From Sporomusa acidovorans (GTDB lineage: Bacteria > Bacillota > Negativicutes > Sporomusales > Sporomusaceae), in NCBI RefSeq assembly GCF_002257695.2, contig NZ_CP155571.1: DNA of 64,000 bases; one strand, given 5' to 3'. Shown here piece by piece: positions 9,071 to 17,429 of the stretch (position 1 is its first letter; each line of letters starts with the position of its first letter). Under the pieces are notes generated by a model. It had not been told where the DNA came from, did no database searches, and saw only the letters and a list, made by a program, of their open reading frames with translations. The position numbers and the translations under genes were made by a program.

Positions 9071-9973
9071 CTACCCCCCTATTTTCACATTAAAATTAGC
9101 CTTTTCAAACATCGTTTTGATTTCGTTCATGCGCTGCTCTAACGGCGGCAGCATCTGCCCCTCGTCATACCTCATGCCCAGCTTCGCATATTTTCCCTTG
9201 CCAATATCGTGATAGGGCAAAAGGTTCACGGCCTCCAAATGAATAGTTTTAACAAAATCAATCATGTCCCGGATATTGCGGTCATCGGCATTAACCCCTT
9301 CAATCAAGGGTACCCGCAGATTAATCCGGGCGTTGTTTTGCGCAAGTTTCTGCAAATTATCCAGAATGACGGCATTATCCTTGCCTGTATACCGCAGGTG
9401 CAAGCCAGTATCCATGATTTTAAGGTCATACAGAAACAGATCCACATGATCCATAATTTTTTCGAAACTGCTAAAAGGCGCATACCCGCACGTGTCAACG
9501 GCAACCGAAATTCCCCTGTTCTTACAGGCCTGGGCAAGCTCTGCCACAAAATCGATCTGGCTCATCACTTCCCCGCCTGACAACGTAACCCCGCCGCGAG
9601 ACTGATCATAGAACGGCCGGTCTTTTTCAATTTCAGCCAATAACTGGCTGACCGTGTACTCCGTGCCGGCAATCTCCCGCGCATTGTTGATGCAGGCGTC
9701 AATACACGCTTCACATAACACACACTGTTCACAGTCGGTAGTAACACCCCGGCGTCCAACATGAACGGCCTGTTGCGGACACGCTCTTGCGCACAGGCCG
9801 CAGCCAGTGCACTTTTCCTGTGTCCATAAGATTTGTTTGGCAAAAGCCTGGCTTTCGGGATTATGGCACCATAAGCAATGCAGCGGGCAGCCTTTAAAAA
9901 ACAGTGTGGTCCGGATCCCCGGCCCGTCATGCACACAAAATTTCTGGATATTAAATATCAGTGCGGTCTTCAC
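9071..9973 (-). CDS. hypE: Glycyl-radical enzyme activase (radical SAM)
   Basis: About 300 aa. The radical-SAM cysteines are in GCPLHCLWCHNPES (CxxxCxxC), followed by two ferredoxin 4Fe-4S groups, CTGCGLCARACP and CEQCVLCEACIDAC, the layout of activases with a clostridial insert. GGVTLSGGEV is the SAM-binding glycine motif. It would abstract hydrogen from the Gly of the adjacent dehydratase. The GTG start at 9973 (GAGGGGATAAC upstream) gives the usual VKTALIFNIQKFCVHDGPG; the 12-codon longer frame is less likely. It overlaps the end of the regulator gene by 23 bases, and the hypD-like gene follows five bases after its stop, so the three form one operon. Confidence 0.9.
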   Translation of the reverse strand: MKTALIFNIQKFCVHDGPGIRTTLFFKGCPLHCLWCHNPESQAFAKQILWTQEKCTGCGLCARACPQQAVHVGRRGVTTDCEQCVLCEACIDACINNAREIAGTEYTVSQLLAEIEKDRPFYDQSRGGVTLSGGEVMSQIDFVAELAQACKNRGISVAVDTCGYAPFSSFEKIMDHVDLFLYDLKIMDTGLHLRYTGKDNAVILDNLQKLAQNNARINLRVPLIEGVNADDRNIRDMIDFVKTIHLEAVNLLPYHDIGKGKYAKLGMRYDEGQMLPPLEQRMNEIKTMFEKANFNVKIGG

Positions 9974-10544
9974 CGTTATCCCCTCGGTTCTGAAACGGAT
10001 TCGGAACACTTGTTACAATTAAGCGAACCATCTTGTTGGTATAGTTAGCCCAGTTGTGGGTCTGCGAAGAACTGTAATGGGCTGAGTCACCGGGAAACAG
10101 CTCAAATTGTTCATTATTGAGAAAAAGTGTTAATGTGCCTTCCAACACATAAACGAACTCTTCCCCTTCATGAGCGTACGGGGAAATATCCTCATCACTG
10201 TTAATGGGCAACAGTTCAATCAATCTCGGCAACATCGCCTTATCCCCTGAATTATCTGTCAGGTGGTAATGGATAAAGCGTCCGCTAATAATCTGAAACA
10301 CTTCTTTTTCATAACTACGAATAATCGAGTTCCGGTTTTTCGTACACCCCGCGAAAAAAAAGGACGAATCGACATCTAATGTCTCAGCGACTTTTTCCAG
10401 AGAATCGGTCGCAATTGACGTTAAGCCTCTTTCCAATTGTGATAAAAAGCCAGTTGATAAACCGGTTTTTTCGCTTAAATCCTTTAGCGTCATTTTTTTC
10501 CTGGTTCTTAAGTTTTTAACTTTGCTGCCAATATCTTTGTTCAC
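9951..10544 (-). CDS. XRE-cupin transcriptional regulator
   Basis: A 197-aa regulator. An N-terminal helix-turn-helix (MTLKDLSEKTGLSTGFLSQL, residues 18-60) joins a C-terminal cupin (ISPYAHEGEEFVYVLEG, LFPGDSAHYSS, residues 125-185) that likely binds a small effector, possibly hydroxyproline or proline. The start is GTG at 10544, with GAGGGATTTTT upstream. It is the first gene of the operon with the activase and HypD-like enzyme. A 24-bp AT-rich palindrome just upstream suggests autoregulation. The effector is an inference from context. Confidence 0.85.
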   Translation of the reverse strand: MNKDIGSKVKNLRTRKKMTLKDLSEKTGLSTGFLSQLERGLTSIATDSLEKVAETLDVDSSFFFAGCTKNRNSIIRSYEKEVFQIISGRFIHYHLTDNSGDKAMLPRLIELLPINSDEDISPYAHEGEEFVYVLEGTLTLFLNNEQFELFPGDSAHYSSSQTHNWANYTNKMVRLIVTSVPNPFQNRGDNGEDRTDI

Positions 10545-10567
10545 AAAAATCCCTCATGTCTCATCAT

Positions 10568-10591
10568 ATTATTAAATATTAATTTAATAAT
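10568..10591. promoter_or_regulatory. Palindrome upstream of the XRE-cupin/hypE/hypD operon
   Basis: ATTATTAAAT and ATTTAATAAT form perfect 10-bp arms around ATTA, 24 bp before the GTG start. This is a good candidate operator for the XRE-cupin protein, though AT-rich dyads are common here. Confidence 0.45.
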
Positions 10592-10675
10592 AATCTATAT
10601 ACCCTAAAAAATCCAGTATTATTTTCACCATCATGAACATTTTTTCATTTTTATAAATTTATAGGTATGTCGTAA

Positions 10676-10710
10676 TTAAAAGGCCTATCAGCACTCCGGC
10701 TAATAGGCCT
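10676..10710 (-). terminator. Terminator of the prolidase/ABC operon
   Basis: On the minus strand AGGCCTAT and ATAGGCCT pair around a 14-nt loop and are followed by TTTT. It lies about 180 nt after the prolidase stop, on the far side of a 165-nt repeat element. Confidence 0.7.
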
Positions 10711-10711
10711 A

Positions 10712-10876
10712 CTAGTGGTCTGTAAACTCTAAGGCTATAGGATGAATTACGAGAGGTTTTTCGTCCTGCGAGGCGGAGGAGGTGCGCATATCGGAAATAT
10801 GTAAGCCGACGACAACAAAGCAGGGCGGAAAAGAGCTCGTAAGAACACTATAGAATTAGGGTTTACAGACCACGAG
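10712..10876. repeat. 165-nt long-hairpin repeat element, copy 1
   Basis: An almost fully self-complementary element. The ends TGGTCTGTAAAC and GTTTACAGACCA pair, as do inner blocks CTATAG, TTACGAG and TTTTCG-CCTGC, giving a stem of roughly 55 bp. The apex is GCGAGGCGGAGGAGGTGCGC followed by ATATCGGAAATATG and CCGACGACAAC. Copy 2 at 42172-42336 aligns without gaps, has the same length and keeps the apex (47 of 51 bases at 10770-10820), but its arms are unrelated in sequence. It sits between the prolidase stop and the operon terminator, so it is transcribed in the 3' UTR. Confidence 0.9.
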
Positions 10877-10892
10877 GTATAGCAAATTCAGT

Positions 10893-11966
10893 TTAACCTA
10901 CAATCGTAAGATTTTTCTCGAAACTGTTTAATATTTCACATCCATGTTCTGTCACCAGCACCAAGTCTTCAACCCGCACTCCGACTTCTCCCGGCAAATA
11001 GATCCCCGGTTCAATGGAAAATGTCATCCCCGGTTCAACTTGAGCGGTATTCACCGAAGAAACATCACCAAATTCATGTACCTCAAGACCAATAGAGTGC
11101 CCTGTACGATGGGTAAAATACTTACCGTAACCAGCAGCTTCAATATGATTTCTGGCCGCGGCATCAATATCACAAAATCTGACACCAGGTTTTACCATAT
11201 CAATCGCTCGTTTATTAGCCTCAAAAACTATATCATATATTTTTTTTGCAAAATCAGGCGCATATTTATAAAAGACCGTCCGGGTCATATCCGCGCAATA
11301 GCCATTCATTTTGCAGCCGATATCAAGGATAACACTTTCACCTTCCTGCAGCATGGAAGCATCCGGTTCATGGTGGGGATCTGTCGCATTGGCACCATAG
11401 GCAATAATCGGGGCAAACGAGCAGCCAACTCCTAACTCGTCATAAATAACGGTCAATCGCTGAGCAAGCCTTTGTTCAGAATAGCCACCCGGTATAAGCC
11501 GCACCAGTTGTCCCATCGCCACATCATTAACCCGTGAAGCATCCCGCATCAAAGCTCTCTCCTGCCCATCTTTACACATCCTGACCTGATCTAAAATGAC
11601 TGAGCCGTTTACAAACCGACTGCCGCCAGCTTGCTCCATCAGCCTTAATAAAAAGTGAGCCGGCCAGTTTTTATCAATGCCAACAGGACTTTCCTTATTA
11701 ATATACTGAGAAAGTATAGCCACCGCATCCTGTGTATCATTGAACCAAACTTTATCTACGCCCAGATCGTCATATACCGGAAAGAGCTCATTAATAAATA
11801 GTTTGTGATTTCCTTTTACAGAAAGGTATAACACCAGCATCCGTTCTCCCGGCTGAATCCATTTCCCTGTCAGATAAAAGATAGCGGCCGGATCGGCAAT
11901 CACCAATTGAGGAATACCTCTCTCAGCCAGTACTTCTAAGATTTTATTCACTCGTTCCTGCTTCAT
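10893..11966 (-). CDS. pepQ: M24 Xaa-Pro dipeptidase (prolidase)
   Basis: About 357 aa with an N-terminal creatinase-like domain (residues 1-130) and a C-terminal pita-bread metallopeptidase. All five metal ligands are visible: the two Asp of ILDIGCKMNGYCADMTR, His in HRTGHSIGLEVHE, Glu in FSIEPGIYL and Glu in VRVEDLVLV. It should cleave Xaa-Pro (or Xaa-Hyp) dipeptides in the cytoplasm with Mn or Co. The ATG at 11966 has AGGAGG ten bases before it; the frame is open seven codons further. It is the last gene of the importer operon, 21 bases after the upstream permease, and probably processes the imported substrate. Confidence 0.85.
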   Translation of the reverse strand: MKQERVNKILEVLAERGIPQLVIADPAAIFYLTGKWIQPGERMLVLYLSVKGNHKLFINELFPVYDDLGVDKVWFNDTQDAVAILSQYINKESPVGIDKNWPAHFLLRLMEQAGGSRFVNGSVILDQVRMCKDGQERALMRDASRVNDVAMGQLVRLIPGGYSEQRLAQRLTVIYDELGVGCSFAPIIAYGANATDPHHEPDASMLQEGESVILDIGCKMNGYCADMTRTVFYKYAPDFAKKIYDIVFEANKRAIDMVKPGVRFCDIDAAARNHIEAAGYGKYFTHRTGHSIGLEVHEFGDVSSVNTAQVEPGMTFSIEPGIYLPGEVGVRVEDLVLVTEHGCEILNSFEKNLTIVG

Positions 11967-11987
11967 AGCTACTGTCCTCCTATTCAC

Positions 11988-13100
11988 TTATTCCTGCATA
12001 GTCTTCCTTTTATTTTCCATATATTTATGCCAGGCATGTAGCAGCAAGGAAATACCGATAATGCCATAGGCAATAAAAACCCGGAAAAATTCGCCGATCT
12101 GCGCATCGCCAAACAAATTGTTGCCAGCCTGAGGAGACACAATAAACAACGTATGAAAGAGCAGCGTCCCGATGACAGCATCAGTAATTGTTGCTTTTGC
12201 AACAGTGGCGCCACCAATTAACAACGCGGCAATAGCGAACATGCCTACTTGCTCATGACTGTTATAGGTATTTAAGGTACCGATATTCTGTAAAAATATG
12301 ATCTGCCCCCATGCTGCCAAAACTGTGGAAATCACTATGGCAATCAGGCGGACTTTATCTGTTGGAATTCCTGCGACTTCTGCGATGTGCAAGCCCTGAC
12401 CCAATGCTCTAAATTCTTGTCCTATTTTTGTCGTGACAATAAACCGGGTAAACCAGCATACGGCAATGACGGTTACAAAAGTCATTACCGGTATGGTAAT
12501 GCCGCTTATTTTAAAATAAATCAATTTATCCAAAGAATACTGGATAAACTTGAGGTCAATCGCGTTCTTGAGTCCCACCCCGCCTTTCAAAACGATTTCC
12601 GGGTTATAAACCGGGATGAGCGTGCCAATAAACAGCAGAAACACCAGCTGCCAAAGACCGTTAGAAAAAAAACCCAGTATCATGCTGGTAATCATTTCAC
12701 GCCCTTTTGTCTTGTTTAAGGTAACACCAGTCAGATAACCAAACAAAACTGCAAAAGGCGTAGCTACCAATACCGCTGTGGCAAACCCCGCTAGTCCGCC
12801 AACGTCCCAGATTTTTACCGCAATCAAGCCAATTTGGCCGGCCATCGCACCGATAACCAAAGCAAAGTTAAGTCCCATACCTGCAAGTACCGGAATAATT
12901 AGGGAGATAACTAAAAACAGATTTCTTGACAAGCGAACTACCAATTCATTAATAACAAATTGCAATGATAATTGTGACGCAATCGTTGTGGCAATACACA
13001 GCGCCAGGAAAATCAGCGGCACAGTATTGGCCCTGAGAAAATTTTTCAACCAGTCAAGCGAAAATACTTGTTTAACGTTAGTGACTAATCCAGTATTCAT
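11988..13100 (-). CDS. ABC transporter permease, RbsC/YufQ-like
   Basis: A 370-aa polytopic membrane protein with eight or more hydrophobic segments and the signature glycine-rich loop AALLIGGATVAKATITDAVIG typical of BPD_transp_2 permeases (ribose/nucleoside type). The GTSH-like loops of amino-acid permeases are absent. The start overlaps the stop of the preceding permease by four bases (ATGA), indicating translational coupling. It pairs with that permease as a heterodimeric channel for the importer. Confidence 0.85.
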   Translation of the reverse strand: MNTGLVTNVKQVFSLDWLKNFLRANTVPLIFLALCIATTIASQLSLQFVINELVVRLSRNLFLVISLIIPVLAGMGLNFALVIGAMAGQIGLIAVKIWDVGGLAGFATAVLVATPFAVLFGYLTGVTLNKTKGREMITSMILGFFSNGLWQLVFLLFIGTLIPVYNPEIVLKGGVGLKNAIDLKFIQYSLDKLIYFKISGITIPVMTFVTVIAVCWFTRFIVTTKIGQEFRALGQGLHIAEVAGIPTDKVRLIAIVISTVLAAWGQIIFLQNIGTLNTYNSHEQVGMFAIAALLIGGATVAKATITDAVIGTLLFHTLFIVSPQAGNNLFGDAQIGEFFRVFIAYGIIGISLLLHAWHKYMENKRKTMQE

Positions 13101-14140
13101 GAGTGATTACCTCCCACTTTTGTCAAAGCGTAGAGGATAACTCCGTTGCTGACAATGATGCGGGTTACCTCGGACAGATTTCCTACATTTACCGCTGAAT
13201 TTATAACCGGCAGGGATATGGTCAAAAGTGTCTGAAACAGGATTGTACCGGCAACAACATGGGAAATAGTTGCTTTTTTATCTGACGCTCCACCGATTAA
13301 GATGGCTGCCGTCGCTGCAAACGGCATCATCAGCGGCGCTTGGTATAGCTGCAAAAAGCCAAAGCTTTGGGCATATACCAGCATGCCGATTCCACCGAGT
13401 ATTGTAGAGATTACCGTTCCAAGCATCCTCTGCCGGTCGACATCGATCCCCGAGGCCACGGCAAAATTAGGATTATCGCCTGCTGCCATCATGGCAATAC
13501 CGGTCTTTGATCTCATAAACAACCACATGAGCAGACAGAAAACAGCAAAAAACAGGATCGCACCAGTTGGAATCTTCGAGCCAAAAAACGGAATAGCCAG
13601 CAAATCATCCAATACTTTAGCATATCTGCCGCTGAGAGCAATGGTAGTCCTCAAACCATGGCCGCCAATTGCCCAGATCATCTCCGGACTTTTAAACGGA
13701 ATAAGCAGCCAGCCAATAGACATAAGCGATACCATCGCAAAGCCCATATAGGTGCCTACCGTCATTTCATCACCTTTTACCTTATTCAGTATCCAGCCAT
13801 AGCCATAGCCCATAACCGCCGAAAGCGGAATCGATATAACGACAGCCCAGATAAACGCCGCCATCCCGCGCATGTCCATCTCAATGCTGATACAGCCAGC
13901 CAGCAGTCCGGTAATAATACCTAAAGACAAGCCAAAGTTTAGTCCTGTCCCCGACATAATACTTGGCACCATGGCCAATACCAGGATACCGTTCATCGCT
14001 GTTCTTACCAGCGAATCGCCAAGCATAGCCGCCACATTCTGTTTTTGCAGAAACGCTGCAATAACCAGAATTACTAAGAAAATTGAAATACAAACTTTAG
14101 GATAGCCATATTTATCAGTCATCTTTTGCCAAAGTACCAT
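13097..14140 (-). CDS. ABC transporter permease, RbsC-like
   Basis: A 347-aa membrane protein paralogous in layout to the next permease. Hydrophobic helices run throughout, and a conserved loop AAILIGGASDKKATISHVVAG sits near residue 285. It belongs to the BPD_transp_2 family. The start codon overlaps the ATPase stop as TAATG. It forms the second half of the channel. The substrate is not deducible from sequence, but the operon also carries a prolidase. Confidence 0.85.
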   Translation of the reverse strand: MVLWQKMTDKYGYPKVCISIFLVILVIAAFLQKQNVAAMLGDSLVRTAMNGILVLAMVPSIMSGTGLNFGLSLGIITGLLAGCISIEMDMRGMAAFIWAVVISIPLSAVMGYGYGWILNKVKGDEMTVGTYMGFAMVSLMSIGWLLIPFKSPEMIWAIGGHGLRTTIALSGRYAKVLDDLLAIPFFGSKIPTGAILFFAVFCLLMWLFMRSKTGIAMMAAGDNPNFAVASGIDVDRQRMLGTVISTILGGIGMLVYAQSFGFLQLYQAPLMMPFAATAAILIGGASDKKATISHVVAGTILFQTLLTISLPVINSAVNVGNLSEVTRIIVSNGVILYALTKVGGNHS

Positions 14141-15741
14141 TATACAGTCTCCTCTCGGTCACTGTATTTACCGGCCATGGCTAAACCGTAATCAACATCG
14201 GGTGCCGTCGGACTCAATATAGTTTCAATTTTTCCGCCATAAACAACTGCAATCCGATCACAGATTGATCTGAGTTCACCAAGTTCGCTGGAAGTAACGA
14301 CAATCGTCATCCCCCACTCCCGGTTCAATTTGACCAGTAAATCCAGCAATAACTTTTTGGCACCAATATCAATCCCTCTTGTTGGCTCAGAAACAAATAA
14401 AATATTGGGTTCCAGTGTCAAGGCCCGTGCTACGCATACCTTTTGTTGATTTCCGCCACTAAGCCTTCTAGTGATTTGCGTCGGATCGGTGCAGCGAATA
14501 TCCAGCTCCTTAATCATCTTGAGAGCATGTTCGCGAATTTTTTTGTTATCGGCCATCTGAATGGCTTTAATTCCTAAGAATGCTTTAAGAAACTTCCCCT
14601 GAATCTGCATGCTTGTCATCATAATATTTAATTCAATCGAAGTATCCAAAAGTAAGCCTACGCCTCTTCTATCTTCCGAAACAAAAGCAAGTTTGTTTTG
14701 AATGGCTTTTTTAGGATTGTTGAGTTCCAGTCGACTTTCCCCCTTGAAAACTTCCCCGGTGGCAGGATACAACCCCATCACGCCGTTAGCCACGCCAATC
14801 TTGCCCTGCCCGGCCAATCCGGCCAGTCCTAAAACTTCACCCTTTTTCACATCCAAATCTATGTTTTTTACCATTTCCCCCGGCATAGTCACACTCAGAT
14901 TTCTAATAGAAAGGGCTACTTCCTGACTTTGTACGTCCTTGGCGGTTGGCACTAGCCTTTCAACATTTTTACCAATCATCATTTCCGCGATATTTTCGAG
15001 ATTTGCCTCTTCATGGGTCATACAGCCAACATTTGTCCCATCACGCAAAACGGTAATGGCATCAGCAACCGCTAAAACTTCATCCAAGCGGTGGGTTATA
15101 AAGAGAATGGCTATACCTTGGGCGGCGAGTATTTTCATTGTCTCAAGCAACTTGTCAGCTTCACTTTCAGCAAGCACGGCTGTCGGTTCGTCAAACACCA
15201 GCAATCTGATATTCTCTTTGTCTATTTCTCTGGCGATTTCAACAAATTGCATATACCCTACCGGCAGCCCGGCGATTGGCAGCCAGTCATCCACGTTCAT
15301 CCCTAATGTCTTGAGTGCCTTCTGCGCATCTTTTCGCATCGAAAGTATGTCCAAAGATTTGAGACTGTTTCCCAAGACTTTGCTAACCGGATTATGCTTG
15401 GTCGTTTCCCTGTTTAATTTGATATTCTCCGTAATAGTAAATCCAGGCAGCAACATAAATTCTTGATGCACCATGCCAATTCCTAAGTTCATCGCCGTTT
15501 TGGGAGATTCGATTGTCACCGGTTTTCCCTCCAAAACGACCTCGCCTTTAATCCCGCCAGTACTATAGATAACAGGCATGCCAAACAGAATATTCATCAG
15601 TGTGGATTTTCCTGCCCCATTTTCCCCTACCAGCGCATGAATTTCGCCTGCTCTTACCTTGATTGTTACCCCTTTCAACACCTTATTGCCAAAATAGTCT
15701 TTGACAATATTATTCATCTCAAGCAAATACTCTGCAGCCAT
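14140..15741 (-). CDS. Tandem-domain ABC importer ATPase (RbsA/YufO-like)
   Basis: A 533-aa double ATPase of the carbohydrate/nucleoside importer class. Domain 1 (residues 5-245) has Walker A GENGAGKST, Walker B LLVFDEPTAVL and switch His in ITHRLDE, but a weak signature (LPVGYMQF). Domain 2 (residues 270-520) has a degenerate Walker A (GLAGQGKIGV), signature LSGGNQQK and Walker B ILFVSEPTRGID, where Ser replaces the usual Asp. Unequal domains are usual in this class, so ATP hydrolysis probably depends on the composite site of domain 1. The ATG follows GGGGGATGACAA. It is the first of the genes after the binding protein. Confidence 0.9.
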   Translation of the reverse strand: MAAEYLLEMNNIVKDYFGNKVLKGVTIKVRAGEIHALVGENGAGKSTLMNILFGMPVIYSTGGIKGEVVLEGKPVTIESPKTAMNLGIGMVHQEFMLLPGFTITENIKLNRETTKHNPVSKVLGNSLKSLDILSMRKDAQKALKTLGMNVDDWLPIAGLPVGYMQFVEIAREIDKENIRLLVFDEPTAVLAESEADKLLETMKILAAQGIAILFITHRLDEVLAVADAITVLRDGTNVGCMTHEEANLENIAEMMIGKNVERLVPTAKDVQSQEVALSIRNLSVTMPGEMVKNIDLDVKKGEVLGLAGLAGQGKIGVANGVMGLYPATGEVFKGESRLELNNPKKAIQNKLAFVSEDRRGVGLLLDTSIELNIMMTSMQIQGKFLKAFLGIKAIQMADNKKIREHALKMIKELDIRCTDPTQITRRLSGGNQQKVCVARALTLEPNILFVSEPTRGIDIGAKKLLLDLLVKLNREWGMTIVVTSSELGELRSICDRIAVVYGGKIETILSPTAPDVDYGLAMAGKYSDREETV

Positions 15742-15788
15742 TTGTCATCCCCCTGCGGCTATACATTCAAATCCGTCTTATGCATAGC

Positions 15789-15814
15789 AAGGTTGCTTAT
15801 TGAACAGCAACCTT
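15789..15814 (-). terminator. Intra-operon stem-loop between binding protein and ATPase
   Basis: AAGGTTGCT and AGCAACCTT pair around an 8-nt loop in the 145-nt gap after the binding-protein gene. There is no T run, so it more likely protects or attenuates the mRNA to give high binding-protein expression than terminates fully. Confidence 0.5.
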
Positions 15815-15886
15815 ACCATACACAAAACATTCAATTTTTCCACGAATCAGCGGCCGCCACTATTCCCGCTGAATCTTAAGTACCGC

Positions 15887-17053
15887 TTATAACGTTACAT
15901 AATCAATAAGAATGAGGTAGAAGTTGTCCAGGGTAGTCTCTTTGCCTGATTTATCAGTAGTCTTAAGAAGTTGTGCTTCAATCTTGGTGCCAGCGGCTTC
16001 CGATAACTTCTTCATGAGAACTTCCTTGTTGTTTTTCTCTTTGAATTTACCTTCAGCCCAGTCTTTCGAATATTCTACACCGGCTTCAATGAAAGACATA
16101 TTAACAGGTACCGGCCAAGTGGAGAATCTGCCTGTTCCGTTTTTCTCAGCAATCTTTGCTTTGATTTGTTCTAAAACATAGGAAACATCGCCGGCCTTTT
16201 CTGGAGGAATTTGAATGCCAAGAGCTCCCGGATAGCCGTGGAACGGGCTGGGACAGCACTGCTGCGCGTCAAGGCCGCCGGCATCCAGCGTAGCTTTAAT
16301 CAACGGCTCCTGCATGGCGCAATTGGTATTAAAGAAGTTAGTATTTTTACCAAATTCGTTAACCTTTCTCGGAACATCTTCCAAGATAAATTGCTGCGCT
16401 CCCGGCACACCGGCATCACCTAAAGGATCAGGAGCGGTTGCGTCAATAAACTTTAACCCTAATTTTTCAGATTCAACTCTCATGATATCTCTTCTTTGTG
16501 CAAGCAACGGATATGACATATGCCGCGGGAAAGAATAATGCACTAATGTCGTTGCCCCCAGCTTTTTAGCTTGAGCCGGTATGGTTTTGCCCATAGCCAG
16601 TTCATCAACATTGAGAATAACGTCCGCTTTTTTCGCAACCATATCCGGATCTTCATTGGGGGCACCGGCAATCAAAAGCATGTCCGGCCTAACTTCTCTT
16701 ACTTTTTCAAAGGCGGCCGCACAACCCGGAACAGCCGGACACATGATGATGGCTTTACAATCAGGATCGGCAGCAAAAGCCAGCATATTGGCAATGGTCG
16801 TCTCTTGCTCTTTCATAAAGTTGTCAGGCGTAGTCTTAAATAAGATTACATCCTTTCCATACTTCTTAACCATTTTTTCTGCGGCACGGTACTCCTCCTC
16901 ATTTTGAGCAACAGTAGTTGTCATAATACCAATTTTAATCTTTTGGGGAGCATCTGCTTTGGCAGCGTCTCCCGCTGTCGTTGACTTACCACATCCCGTA
17001 AACACAACAAGCAGCAGCATTGTGAAAAGTAGTAAGAAACCCTTTTTCACCAT
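15887..17053 (-). CDS. DUF3798-type ABC binding lipoprotein
   Basis: About 388 aa. The signal peptide ends in a lipobox (VVFTGCGKS, Cys near residue 20), followed by a periplasmic-binding fold starting KIKIGIMTTTVAQNEEEYRA. I recognise it as like the DUF3798 family, lipoproteins encoded with RbsA/RbsC-type ABC genes in clostridia; the ligand is unknown. The start chosen is the ATG at 17053 with GGTGGAGAG upstream; seven codons of open frame precede it. It is the first gene of a five-gene operon (binding protein, ATPase, two permeases, prolidase). Peptides or amino acids are likely cargo, given the prolidase (inference). Confidence 0.75.
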   Translation of the reverse strand: MVKKGFLLLFTMLLLVVFTGCGKSTTAGDAAKADAPQKIKIGIMTTTVAQNEEEYRAAEKMVKKYGKDVILFKTTPDNFMKEQETTIANMLAFAADPDCKAIIMCPAVPGCAAAFEKVREVRPDMLLIAGAPNEDPDMVAKKADVILNVDELAMGKTIPAQAKKLGATTLVHYSFPRHMSYPLLAQRRDIMRVESEKLGLKFIDATAPDPLGDAGVPGAQQFILEDVPRKVNEFGKNTNFFNTNCAMQEPLIKATLDAGGLDAQQCCPSPFHGYPGALGIQIPPEKAGDVSYVLEQIKAKIAEKNGTGRFSTWPVPVNMSFIEAGVEYSKDWAEGKFKEKNNKEVLMKKLSEAAGTKIEAQLLKTTDKSGKETTLDNFYLILIDYVTL

Positions 17054-17197
17054 CAAATCTCTCCACCTTTTCATATTAAATTTAGTAAAAGAAGTTTCCC
17101 CCTTGAACTACCAAGTATTCCATATTTATCCAGTTATTACCTAATATTAACATGGAAATATTAGGTTGGTCAACTATCAATTTTATAACCATGAACA

Positions 17198-17221
17198 AAA
17201 ATTGCCATTTTTAGCAATTTT
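17198..17221. promoter_or_regulatory. Dyad upstream of the importer operon
   Basis: AAAATTGC and GCAATTTT are perfect 8-bp arms around an 8-nt spacer, about 145 bp before the binding-protein start. The surrounding 375-bp gap (17054-17429) is AT-rich and holds no gene. A possible operator; the regulator is unknown. Confidence 0.4.
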
Positions 17222-17305
17222 ATTTTATATAACGACCGTATTTTTCATATATATAAAATCTTGAATTAATGCATTTTTTTGTTTAATGTATGCTGTATTT
17301 ATAAT

Positions 17306-17346
17306 AGAAAAGAGCCAGAGCTCCACCTAGGGGATCACTCTGGCTC
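17306..17346 (-). terminator. Terminator of the amino-acid permease gene
   Basis: On the minus strand GAGCCAGAG and CTCTGGCTC form a 9-bp stem followed by TTTTCTATT, about 85 nt after the permease stop. Confidence 0.8.
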
Positions 17347-17429
17347 AGAGAATTGACTTGCTTTAATTATACTCAATTTGTTCTTTGTACACATTCACAA
17401 ACAACCAATTGGACCTGCCTGCTTCACCA

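Noticed and set aside
10712..10876. CRISPR array or insertion sequence for the 165-nt elements
   Set aside because: Only two dispersed copies, no short repeat/spacer units, no transposase frame, and arms that differ between copies.
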